Both the position numbers and the translations under genes were made by a program. From Herpetosiphon sp042688385 (GTDB lineage: Bacteria; Chloroflexota; Chloroflexia; Chloroflexales; Herpetosiphonaceae), in the NCBI RefSeq assembly GCF_042688385.1, contig NZ_JBHUPY010000010.1:186001-250000 (forward strand): DNA of 64,000 nucleotides, in the 5' to 3' direction. This document shows positions 33,959 to 41,547 of this stretch, piece after piece (position 1 is the stretch's first letter; every line of letters begins with the position of its first letter). A model generated the notes under the pieces. The model made no database searches. It was given only the letters and a program-made list of their open reading frames with translations, and was not told the origin of the DNA.

Positions 33959-34642
33959 TTAAGCTTCAGGCAACAGCGGCTCAGCCTTGGGGTTACCGCC
34001 GCGAGCACGCCGCACTGCCAAGAGATCGGCCACATGTTCAGCAGCTAAGGGTTGCAAGCGACCCATACTGAGGGCAGTGGAGATAATCGTGGCCGCTTGT
34101 TCGACTTGCTCCGTCCGATGGAAGGCTTTAGTTAAGCTGCTAGCAACGGTCAGCGAGCCATGATGATCCAACACCAACGCATCGTGATCGCGAATAAAAG
34201 GCTTGATCGCCTCGCCCAAGGCTGCCGTGCCAGTTCGGGCATAGGGCACAGTTGGAATCTTGCCCAAGGTCAGAATAATATCTTCTAACAATGGTTGGGT
34301 CAGTTCGATGCCAGCAATACTACAGGCAATCGTACGTGGTGGATGCGCGTGGACACAGGCGCGCACATCGGGGCGTTCAGCATACACCGCCAAATGCATC
34401 AACAATTCGCTTGAGGGTAAGGGGGTCTGTGGGTCAAGCGGGACACCTTGGCGATCGACGATAATTAAATCGGCTGGTTGGAGCAAGCCCTTGCAATACC
34501 CCGTTGGGGTGGTTAAAATCCGTTGTTCATCGAGCAAAACCGAATAATTACCACTATATGAAGGAGTCCAGCCGCGTTCGTAGAGCCAGCGGCCAATTTG
34601 CACCATTTCGTCGCGATAGTGCTGTTCTTGATCAAAATTCAT
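33959..34642 (-). CDS. Class II aldolase / fuculose-1-phosphate aldolase family
   Basis: A 227-residue protein. It has YSGNYSVLL, TTPTGYCKG, PSSELLMHLAVY with the catalytic Glu, VHAHPP with two zinc histidines, and LVLDHHGSLTV near the third. This is the zinc-dependent class II aldolase family, which cleaves sugar 1-phosphates such as L-fuculose-1-phosphate to DHAP and an aldehyde. Related members act on 5-methylthioribulose-1-phosphate in methionine-salvage shunts. Because mtnA and an MTA deaminase lie 11-15 kb away, that use is possible here. A GAGGGG site precedes the ATG. It stands alone, with the divergent sensor-STAS pair upstream. Confidence 0.85.
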   Translation of the reverse strand: MNFDQEQHYRDEMVQIGRWLYERGWTPSYSGNYSVLLDEQRILTTPTGYCKGLLQPADLIIVDRQGVPLDPQTPLPSSELLMHLAVYAERPDVRACVHAHPPRTIACSIAGIELTQPLLEDIILTLGKIPTVPYARTGTAALGEAIKPFIRDHDALVLDHHGSLTVASSLTKAFHRTEQVEQAATIISTALSMGRLQPLAAEHVADLLAVRRARGGNPKAEPLLPEA

Positions 34643-34761
34643 CCGAAAAATCCCCTCAAAGGTGGATCAAAGCCTGCTATATCACCTGATATGGCAGCTC
34701 AATCCTCACCCGTACTAGCCAAAAAATAGGAAAACATAACTAATAAAAGCCAAAAATTCAG

Positions 34762-34791
34762 TTCAGGAACTATTGCAAGAACGCGTATAAT
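34762..34791 (+). promoter_or_regulatory. Likely promoter of the sensor-STAS pair
   Basis: TTCAGG (34762-34767), an 18-bp spacer, and a perfect TATAAT (34786-34791), 45 bp before the ATG. Confidence 0.5.
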
Positions 34792-34836
34792 GGCACTGTT
34801 CAGGCTTTGACCTCCATTGCAACTGAAAGGCACCCT

Positions 34837-35400
34837 ATGTATCGTTTTGAACGACATGCACCATTTGACCTGACTGCCTATGCTGACCCTGGTCAAGATC
34901 GGAGTGGCCCGCCATTAACGCAAGGTGGTATTTTCTTATTAATTTCGACGATTGCCTCCGAACATTGTACACCGGAGATGCTTGATGTCTTGGACGAGAT
35001 TGATCCGGATAAATGGTATCATGGGCAACTCCTAGAAACCATGCTCAATAACTTCGAAGATCAAGATCAAGCCTTGGTGATCGATGTTGGCAAGAATATC
35101 TATTATTCGATGGAAGCCCAATTTCGCGCGGTTGGCATCGAAAAGCCCGAAGACGTGATCACAACCATTCCGATGATTTGGCTCTACGCAACTCGTGGCA
35201 ATGGTGGCGAATGGCGCAGCCGAATAACTGGCGACAAAACCGCAATTGTCGAAATGGAACAACCGTATAATTGTATGTTTGAACAAGGGGCCATGAAAGG
35301 CGCATTAGAATGCTTCGATGCCCGTGATGTTCAGATTGACCATTCGAAATGTATCCGCAATGGCGCTGCCTTCTGCGAGTTACATCTTTCTTGGAAATAA
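34837..35400 (+). CDS. Small sensor protein, possibly V4R-like, in operon with a STAS gene
   Basis: A 187-residue protein that I cannot assign firmly. The C-terminal ~45 residues (FEQGAMKGALECFDARDVQIDHSKCIRNGAAFCELHLSW) have the form of 4-vinyl-reductase (V4R)-type small-molecule-binding domains. Those domains end in a G-x-C-x(n)-C-x-F/L strand with clustered cysteines. The N-terminal part (TQGGIFLLISTIASEH, EIDPDKWYHGQLLETMLNNFE) is helical. The next gene begins 5 bp after the stop and encodes a STAS protein, so this one probably senses a ligand for that switch. I chose ATG at 34837, with AAAGG upstream. The ligand is unknown. Confidence 0.5.
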   Translation: MYRFERHAPFDLTAYADPGQDRSGPPLTQGGIFLLISTIASEHCTPEMLDVLDEIDPDKWYHGQLLETMLNNFEDQDQALVIDVGKNIYYSMEAQFRAVGIEKPEDVITTIPMIWLYATRGNGGEWRSRITGDKTAIVEMEQPYNCMFEQGAMKGALECFDARDVQIDHSKCIRNGAAFCELHLSWK

Positions 35401-35405
35401 CTTCT

Positions 35406-36101
35406 ATGGACCAACCAGAGCGCCCAGAGCAACCGACAACTCCTGCATCGACCAACCAACCGCGGCTTTCGCGTGAAGATCGGGCGCTGATTCGCACGAT
35501 TGGGAGTACCTTACGCAAAGTTATTCAAGGCGAGGCCGCTGAACACCTCAACATTGATCGGCTTGACGAACTCGGCATCTTGGCCAATATGGTCAATCGG
35601 GTCAGCAAAGAACTAGCCATTTCACGCGAACAAGATCAAAAGCACTTGGCTGAGCTTGAGGCTCGGCTCGAAGAATTGAAGGCGGCCCGCGAAACCGAGG
35701 AGCGGCTGCTCTATACAATCGATGAAATTTCAACCCCGATTCTGAATATTTTTAGCAACGTGGTGTTGATGCCCTTAATCGGGGCCATCGATAGCAACCG
35801 TGCTCAACGCATGATCTCGCTCTTGTTGGAGCACGTCGTGCGCACCCGATCAACGGTCGTCATTTTAGATATTACGGCAGTTTCATTAATTGATACTCAA
35901 GTCGCGAATGTGCTGATTCGAGCAGCGCAATCGTGTAATTTGCTGGGAGCAGGCGTTATTTTATGTGGTATGACCCCTGATGTTGCCCAAGTGGTTGTTA
36001 GCCTTGGGATTGATCTTTCTATTTTTCAAACCTCCAGCGATTTACAAGAAGCACTCTCGACAGCCATGCGTACCCTTAAGTACCGTATACAGCCTATGTA
36101 A
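35406..36101 (+). CDS. RsbR-type STAS-domain protein
   Basis: A 231-residue protein. A charged coiled-coil segment (residues ~50-100, KELAISREQDQKHLAELEARLEELKAA) leads into a C-terminal STAS domain (residues ~110-225). The STAS part reads SNVVLMPLIGAIDSNRAQRM, VVILDITAVSLIDTQVANVLI and AGVILCGMTPDVAQVVVSLGIDL. The Thr in DITAV is at the position phosphorylated in RsbR and RsbS proteins. In partner-switching systems such proteins hold or release regulators according to phosphorylation. It is translationally coupled to the preceding sensor gene. The matching kinase (RsbT/RsbW type) is not in the window; the seven-GAF PP2C is a possible phosphatase. Confidence 0.85.
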   Translation: MDQPERPEQPTTPASTNQPRLSREDRALIRTIGSTLRKVIQGEAAEHLNIDRLDELGILANMVNRVSKELAISREQDQKHLAELEARLEELKAARETEERLLYTIDEISTPILNIFSNVVLMPLIGAIDSNRAQRMISLLLEHVVRTRSTVVILDITAVSLIDTQVANVLIRAAQSCNLLGAGVILCGMTPDVAQVVVSLGIDLSIFQTSSDLQEALSTAMRTLKYRIQPM

Positions 36102-36278
36102 AGCATAGACTATTGGCCTATTGAGCCTAGTACTATTCTCATAATAGAATATTCGCAGTCAGGACAGATGCAAAAGCTGACGCGCAGATTCACACTCCAC
36201 ACCTCATTCCAGCACTTCGTCATAGCTATTAGGTGGTGAATTTGCGGTCAGTTTTTTTTACCGAAAACGAGGGACGTT

Positions 36279-37730
36279 ATGACGCAACTTAGCCGCCGTA
36301 CATTCTTGAAAAGTCTCGTTGCAGGTGCTGTGGTAGTCGGTTTTGATCGGGCTACCAGTTCGTGGGTCACTTCAGCTCACGCCGCCGAGCAACTCGCGCC
36401 AAATTTCCCAACGTTCGATGGTGTGCTCTACACCGATACTGCAACTCGTGCCGAAGCTGCCGAAGATTATGGTCACATCATTCACCGCACGCCAAATGCG
36501 GTGTTAAAACCTGGCTCAACCAATGATATTGTGCGGTTGGTACGCTTCGCCAAAAATAACAACATCAAAATCTCAGGCCGTGGTCAAGGGCACTCAACCT
36601 ATGGTCAACCCCAAATTCAAGGTGGGGTTGTGATTGATATGAGTACCTTAGATACGGTGCATGAAATTGGCCGCGATTATGTCATTGCCGACGCAGGCCT
36701 GAAATGGCACCAACTGCTTGATGCGACCTTGGCTCAAGGCCTGACCCCACCAGTCATGACCGACTATATCGAGCTATCAATTGGCGGCACGTTGAGCGTC
36801 GGTGGGATTGGCGGGGCCAGTCATCAACATGGCGTGCAAATTGACAACGTGCTTGAATTGACCGTTGTCACTGGCGAAGGCAATTTAGAAACTTGTTCAA
36901 AAAACCGCAACAAAGATTTATTCGAATCGGTGCTTGGTGGCTTGGGCCAATTTGCCATTATCGTGCGCGCCAAGCTCAAATTGGTTCGCGCCGAAACCAG
37001 CGCGCGCGTCTTCAACCTGTTCTACGATGACATCGAAACCTTCACCGACGATCAAATTCGTTTGATTCGCGATGGTCGCTTTGAATATGTCGAAGGCCAA
37101 GTTGTGGCCAAAGCTGGCGGCGGCTGGAACTTTATGCTCGAAGCAGTCAGTTTCTATTCAGCCAATAAGTTGCCCAACAACAATCGTTTACTGCGCAACT
37201 TGAACTATACCCAAGGCACGGAAGTTATCAGCGATACCAGCTACTTCGATTTCTTGAATCGCTTGGCTCCAACCGAGGCCTTCTTGCGCCAAATCGGTGC
37301 TTGGTTCTTGCCACACCCATGGCTTGATCTCTTCATCAAGAGCCGTCATGTCAACAACTTTGTTGGCAATATCTTGGAAACCTTGACCCTCGAAGATACT
37401 GGTCAAGGCCCAATCTTGCTCTATCCCGTAAAAACCAAACATTTCACCAAGCCATTCTTCCGCGTTCCCGATGGCGAAATTGTCTTCTTGTTTGATATTT
37501 TGCGCACCGCGCCAAACATCCCTGAAGTGATCAACGCGATGTTGGCCGACAACCGCGAGATGTTTGAAACCAACCGCGATCTCGGTGGCAACCGCTACGC
37601 AATTGGCGCAATCGAGTTCAGCCAAAACGATTGGAAACAACATTTTGGCGAAGTTTGGAACGACTTCCGCCGCGCCAAGAACCGCTATGATCCATGCAAT
37701 ATCCTTGGTGGTGGCCAAGGCATCTTCTAA
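36279..37730 (+). CDS. Tat-exported FAD-linked oxidase, cytokinin-dehydrogenase-like
   Basis: A 483-residue protein. The first ~35 residues are a twin-arginine signal (SRRTFLKSLVAGAVVVGF... ending SAHAA), so it is exported folded with its cofactor. Next comes an FAD-binding PCMH domain: GSTNDIVRLVRFAKNN, then GRGQGHSTYGQPQ, whose His is at the position of covalent FAD attachment in cytokinin dehydrogenases. The C-terminal part ends in RAKNRYDPCNILGGGQGIF, very like the KxxYDPxxILxxGQxIF end of plant cytokinin oxidases. The substrate is not provable from sequence; other FAD-oxidoreductases of the BBE/VAO group are the alternative. It stands alone, with a GAGGGACGTT site and a strong terminator. 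Confidence 0.75.
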   Translation: MTQLSRRTFLKSLVAGAVVVGFDRATSSWVTSAHAAEQLAPNFPTFDGVLYTDTATRAEAAEDYGHIIHRTPNAVLKPGSTNDIVRLVRFAKNNNIKISGRGQGHSTYGQPQIQGGVVIDMSTLDTVHEIGRDYVIADAGLKWHQLLDATLAQGLTPPVMTDYIELSIGGTLSVGGIGGASHQHGVQIDNVLELTVVTGEGNLETCSKNRNKDLFESVLGGLGQFAIIVRAKLKLVRAETSARVFNLFYDDIETFTDDQIRLIRDGRFEYVEGQVVAKAGGGWNFMLEAVSFYSANKLPNNNRLLRNLNYTQGTEVISDTSYFDFLNRLAPTEAFLRQIGAWFLPHPWLDLFIKSRHVNNFVGNILETLTLEDTGQGPILLYPVKTKHFTKPFFRVPDGEIVFLFDILRTAPNIPEVINAMLADNREMFETNRDLGGNRYAIGAIEFSQNDWKQHFGEVWNDFRRAKNRYDPCNILGGGQGIF

Positions 37731-37750
37731 GCAGCGAATTCAATTGATCC

Positions 37751-37782
37751 AACGCCTATCGAGCATATCGATAGGCGTTTTT
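37751..37782 (+). terminator. Intrinsic terminator of the FAD-oxidase gene
   Basis: A perfect 12-bp stem AACGCCTATCGA/TCGATAGGCGTT with a 5-base loop and TTTTT. Confidence 0.92.
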
Positions 37783-37846
37783 GTTTGTTGCGGGCTATGG
37801 GCTTTTGGCTTTTGGATTTTGGATTTTGGATTGTCAATCAGGATCA

Positions 37847-37984
37847 TTCCCTCACCCCCAGCCCCTCTCCCACTGAACGCGGGCGAGGGGAGCAGCGGTT
37901 TTTACCGACGCAGTGCGCAAGAACCACGGGATTAAAGCCCCTCGCCCGCCACGTGGCGGGCGAGGGGTTGGGGTGAGGGGATCA
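37847..37984. repeat. Large palindromic intergenic repeat, copy C
   Basis: CCCTCACCCCCAGCCCC at the left and GGGGTTGGGGTGAGGGG at the right form the outer stem. Inside are CCCACTGAACGCGGGCGAGG and a perfect CCTCGCCCGCCACGTGGCGG hairpin. The right flank GTGGTTAACGAAATGAACCA is shared with copy A. TTTTGGATTTTGGATTTTGG low-complexity text precedes it (37805-37831). Confidence 0.9.
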
Positions 37985-38092
37985 TGCCGTGGTTAACGAA
38001 ATGAACCAGTACATCTCTGTTCTCTAGTTCTTACGCTTCATCCTTCATCCTTGATTCCAATAGCCTAGAGCCTCCAGCCCATAGCCACATAT

Positions 38093-38180
38093 CCCTCATC
38101 CTTCGTCCTTGGTCCTTCATCCCTCATCCTTCGTCCTTGGTCCTTCATCCCTCATCCTTCATCCCTCATCCTTCATCCTT
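38093..38180. repeat. Short tandem repeat, 28-bp unit
   Basis: CCCTCATCCTTCGTCCTTGG TCCTTCAT occurs twice in a row, followed by degenerate CCCTCATCCTTCATCC units. No coding frame. Confidence 0.85.
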
Positions 38181-38253
38181 TCGCCTCACCCCTTTGTTGA
38201 ATAAGTTTTTTAAGCTACACTGATAGCAACTCACTTTTAGAGGAGTGCTGCTC

Positions 38254-38415
38254 ATGCGTCGTGAGGCTTTATTACTTGCACGGATCACATGGTTTGCAGG
38301 AGTTTTGGGCTTGGTGATTGCGATTATCACCAAACACGACACCATGCTCACCACCGCTGGTCTCTTGATTGCCGGAAGCACGGTTGGCTATGCCGTTGCT
38401 GCTGATAAAGATTAA
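38254..38415 (+). CDS. 53-residue two-helix membrane protein
   Basis: ATG with AGAGGAG 9 bases upstream opens a 54-codon frame ending TAA. It encodes MRREALLLARITWFAGVLGL, a polar turn (TKHDTM), then LTTAGLLIAGSTVGYAVAA and a charged end. The two hydrophobic stretches fit a helical hairpin in the membrane. The next gene starts 12 bp after its stop with its own GGAG, so the two are probably one transcript. I do not recognise the family. Its ribosome site and hairpin topology make it a likely real gene despite its size. Confidence 0.7.
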   Translation: MRREALLLARITWFAGVLGLVIAIITKHDTMLTTAGLLIAGSTVGYAVAADKD

Positions 38416-38427
38416 AGGAGTCTGCCT

Positions 38428-40179
38428 GTGTCTGTTGTCCTTGATTACACCCTCGCAATTCCTCAACCTGAACGCCATATCATCAACGTCACATTGCGGA
38501 TTGAGGGTTTAACGGGTTCTGAAACGTCATTGCAATTGCCAGCATGGACACCAGGCTCGTATCTACTCCGTGAATATGCTCGCCATTTGCGCTTTGTTGA
38601 GGCACAGGCCGATGGCCAAGCCCTACCAATTAGCAAAACTGATCGCTTAACCTGGCAGATACAAACCAATGGAGCCAGCGCCATCACCGTAACCTACCAA
38701 GTTTATGGCTATGAACTAACCGTGCGCACCAATCACATCGATGCAACCCACGCCCACATCGTGCCCGCCGCCACCTTGCTCTATTTGCCTGATTATCAGG
38801 ATTGCAGCTATCGTGTGCAGCTGGAATTGCCTAGCCATTGGGAAATTGCCACCGGCTTGCCGCAATTGGCCGATGGCCGCTACGCCACCAACGATCTTGA
38901 TGAATTGATGGATTGCCCATTTGAAGTCGGCGAATTGCGGCGCTATCGCTTTGAGGTGGCCGAAAAAGCTCACGAGGTGGTGGTTTGGGGCCATGGCAAC
39001 GAGGATATTGAGCAAGTTTTGGCCGATACCAAGCAAATTGTCGAAACTGAACACGCCTTTTGGGGCGAGTTGCCATACGATTATTATTTGTTTATTGTGC
39101 TGCTTGCTGGAGCTAATAGCTTCGGCGGCCTAGAGCATCGCAATTCAACCTCGCTGATTGTGCCACGCCATATTTTCAAGCCTAGCAAAACCTATGAACG
39201 TGCTCAAGGCCTGATTGCCCATGAATTTTTCCATACGTGGAATGTTAAGCGTTTGCGGGCTGCGCCACTCGGCCCCTTCGATTACACCCGTGAAAATTAC
39301 ACCCGCTTGTTATGGGTCATGGAAGGTGTCACCGAGTACTATACCGATTTGATGTTGGTGCGGGCTGGCTTGATGAAACCACAGCGCTACCTTGAGCGCT
39401 TAGCCGACGATATTGCAACCTTGCAAGCCACACCGGGCCGCTTGGTGCATAGCCTCAGCAGTTCATCATTCGACGCATGGATCAAATACTATCGGCCAGA
39501 TGAAACGACACCCAATAGCACGGTTTCATATTATCTCAAGGGCGCGTTGGCAGCGCTGGTGCTCGATATGCAATTGCGCGAGCGCAGCAACGGTCAGCAA
39601 TCGCTCGATGATTTAATTCGCTATCTGTATCAAAAATATCCCATCACAGGCCCGGGCATTCCCGAAGCCGATGGTATGCAGCAAGCACTGCAAGCGCTGA
39701 CTGGCAGCGATTGGAGTGCTTACTTCGCCAATTATATCGATGGATTAAGCGAATTGCCCTATGCAGAAGCCTTCGCCACGGTTGGCATCCAAACCCAATG
39801 GAGCTACAAGGATCGCGATGCGCAAGGCAATCCACGGCCCCAACTTGGCATTCGCAGCAAGGCCGTCGATGGTCGAGTGCAAATTACTCATGTGCTCGAT
39901 GGCGGCGACGCAGATCGGGCTGGTTTGGCGGCAGGCGATGAATTGATTGCGCTTGATGGCTGGCGCATCGACGACGATAGCTTGAACAAACGGCTGGCCG
40001 ATTATCCGATTGGCGCAACCGTGCAACTCAGTTTCTTCCGCCGCGATGAATTATTGCACTTGCCCGTGAGCTTGAGCAAACCACAGCCCGATCACCTGAG
40101 CTTGAGTTTGGTCAGCCAACCAAGCGCAAGCCAACGCCAACAAGCAGCCTCGTGGCTCGGTACTCCTTTGTTCAAATAA
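38428..40179 (+). CDS. M61-family metallopeptidase with PDZ domain
   Basis: A 583-residue protein. The N-terminal ~170 residues are the beta domain typical of M61 glycyl aminopeptidases (MPAWTPGSYLLREYARHL-type text). The zinc site is HEFFHTWNVKRLR with His265, Glu266 and His269, and the third ligand lies in the downstream EGVTEYYTDLML. A PDZ domain (residues ~455-540, DRAGLAAGDELIALDGWRID) binds substrate C-termini. There is no signal peptide, so it is probably cytoplasmic. The start is GTG at 38428 with GGAG 7 bases upstream. It follows the 53-residue membrane protein, which might tether it, but that is a guess. Confidence 0.92.
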   Translation: MSVVLDYTLAIPQPERHIINVTLRIEGLTGSETSLQLPAWTPGSYLLREYARHLRFVEAQADGQALPISKTDRLTWQIQTNGASAITVTYQVYGYELTVRTNHIDATHAHIVPAATLLYLPDYQDCSYRVQLELPSHWEIATGLPQLADGRYATNDLDELMDCPFEVGELRRYRFEVAEKAHEVVVWGHGNEDIEQVLADTKQIVETEHAFWGELPYDYYLFIVLLAGANSFGGLEHRNSTSLIVPRHIFKPSKTYERAQGLIAHEFFHTWNVKRLRAAPLGPFDYTRENYTRLLWVMEGVTEYYTDLMLVRAGLMKPQRYLERLADDIATLQATPGRLVHSLSSSSFDAWIKYYRPDETTPNSTVSYYLKGALAALVLDMQLRERSNGQQSLDDLIRYLYQKYPITGPGIPEADGMQQALQALTGSDWSAYFANYIDGLSELPYAEAFATVGIQTQWSYKDRDAQGNPRPQLGIRSKAVDGRVQITHVLDGGDADRAGLAAGDELIALDGWRIDDDSLNKRLADYPIGATVQLSFFRRDELLHLPVSLSKPQPDHLSLSLVSQPSASQRQQAASWLGTPLFK

Positions 40180-40252
40180 GTTTGGCAGATCTTATGGCCA
40201 TTGTTGCTGTTTAATCGCAGCGCAGTGGCCATTGTTAATTGAGGTATTTGCT

Positions 40253-41455
40253 ATGTCATTGGTTGATCGGCGGATCGTGCTGGGCGTAACTGGCGGGATT
40301 GCGGCCTACAAAGTAGTGCAATTGGCGCGTAATCTGAGCTTGGCCGGAGCCTTGGTCGATGTCGTGATGACCGAAGAAGCGACCAAGTTTGTTACGCCCT
40401 TGACCTTTGGCGCATTGACCCATCGCCCAGTGTATACCGATATGTGGCAGCTTTCCGAGGGAAGCGATATTGGCCATGTGACGATTGGCGATCGCGCCGA
40501 TCTCATCATCATTGCCCCAGCCACCGCCAACACGCTTGCTCGCCTCGCCATGGGCATAAGCGATGATATGTTGACTACCACGGTTTTGGCCTCACGTGCG
40601 CCGATTTTGCTTGCTCCCGCCATGAATGTCAATATGTGGGCCAATGCCGCTACCCAAGCCAATGTCGCCACCTTGCAAAGCCGTGGCCTACAGATTATCG
40701 CGCCAACTGCTGGACGTATGGCCGAGCCAATGGTTGGGGTCGGCAGGCTCGCCGAAATCGACCAGATTGAGGCTGAAATTCGCTTAGCACTTGGTAAAAA
40801 ATTTGGCGCGTTGGCTGGCAAACGCTTGGTCATTAGCGCTGGCGGAACCCACGAGGCGATCGATCCAGTGCGTTTTATTGGTAATCGCTCATCGGGTGCA
40901 ATGGGCTTTGGTTTGGCCGCCGCCGCTCGTGATGCTGGCGCAGATGTGCGCTTGATTATCGGCGCAGCCAGCGCCACCCCGCCGCTTGGCACGCAGCACA
41001 TCTATGCCGAAAGCGCCGCCGCCATGCAAGCTGCAATCGAGCACGAAATTGATCAAGGCTGCGATATGTTAATTATGGCCGCCGCCGTGGCCGATTATCG
41101 CCCAGTCAGCGTGGCCGATAATAAAATTAAAAAAACAGAGCAAGGCGATCAATCGCTCACGCTGCAATTAACCCATACCACCGACATTCTGGCCAGCCTC
41201 AAAGCGCGTACAGGCTTCGTAAAAATTGGTTTCGCCGCTGAAACCCATGATCTCGAGCAGTATGCCCAAGCCAAGCTGACCCGCAAAGGACTTGATGCAA
41301 TTGTCGCCAATGATGCGCGCACCGCGCTCGGTGCAAGCGATAACGCCGTCACTGTGTTTAGCCGCGATGGCCAGCGCTGGGATTTTGCGCGCCAAGCCAA
41401 AACCGAGTTGGCCCAGCAGTTGATTGCTTTATTTAGTGGTTTTTTGAGAAGATAA
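40253..41455 (+). CDS. coaBC: Coenzyme A biosynthesis bifunctional protein CoaBC
   Basis: A 400-residue protein. The CoaC half (residues 1-~185) is a flavin-dependent phosphopantothenoylcysteine decarboxylase, with VLGVTGGIAAYK, PAMNVNMW and an active-site histidine region. The CoaB half (residues ~190-400) is the CTP-dependent phosphopantothenate-cysteine ligase, with SAGGTHEAIDPVRFIGNRSSG, AAAVADYRP and KIKK. The two steps turn 4'-phosphopantothenate plus cysteine into 4'-phosphopantetheine. The ATG at 40253 has GAGG 8 bases upstream. It stands alone. Confidence 0.96.
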   Translation: MSLVDRRIVLGVTGGIAAYKVVQLARNLSLAGALVDVVMTEEATKFVTPLTFGALTHRPVYTDMWQLSEGSDIGHVTIGDRADLIIIAPATANTLARLAMGISDDMLTTTVLASRAPILLAPAMNVNMWANAATQANVATLQSRGLQIIAPTAGRMAEPMVGVGRLAEIDQIEAEIRLALGKKFGALAGKRLVISAGGTHEAIDPVRFIGNRSSGAMGFGLAAAARDAGADVRLIIGAASATPPLGTQHIYAESAAAMQAAIEHEIDQGCDMLIMAAAVADYRPVSVADNKIKKTEQGDQSLTLQLTHTTDILASLKARTGFVKIGFAAETHDLEQYAQAKLTRKGLDAIVANDARTALGASDNAVTVFSRDGQRWDFARQAKTELAQQLIALFSGFLRR

Positions 41456-41469
41456 GGGTTAGGAGTTAT

Positions 41470-41545
41470 GATCCAAGAAGGACACAAAGAGCACAAAGTA
41501 GCGCTAAATAGTGCTTAGTGCTCTTCGTGCTCTTCGTGGATCAAA
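41470..41545. repeat. CTTCGTG-type dispersed repeat
   Basis: CAAGAAGGACACAAAGAGCACAAAG, then TAGTGCTCTTCGTGCTCTTCGTGGATCAAAA. The two halves are partly complementary and can form a hairpin between the convergent coaBC and proS genes. Confidence 0.65.
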
Positions 41546-41547
41546 AA

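Noticed and set aside
36139..36153. Third copy of the AGAATATTC-type repeat
   Set aside because: Only the 9-bp palindromic core is shared, not the 14-mer; chance match.
38093..38180. CRISPR-like array from the tandem CATCCTT repeats
   Set aside because: The units abut without spacers and decay into a simple repeat; no cas genes.
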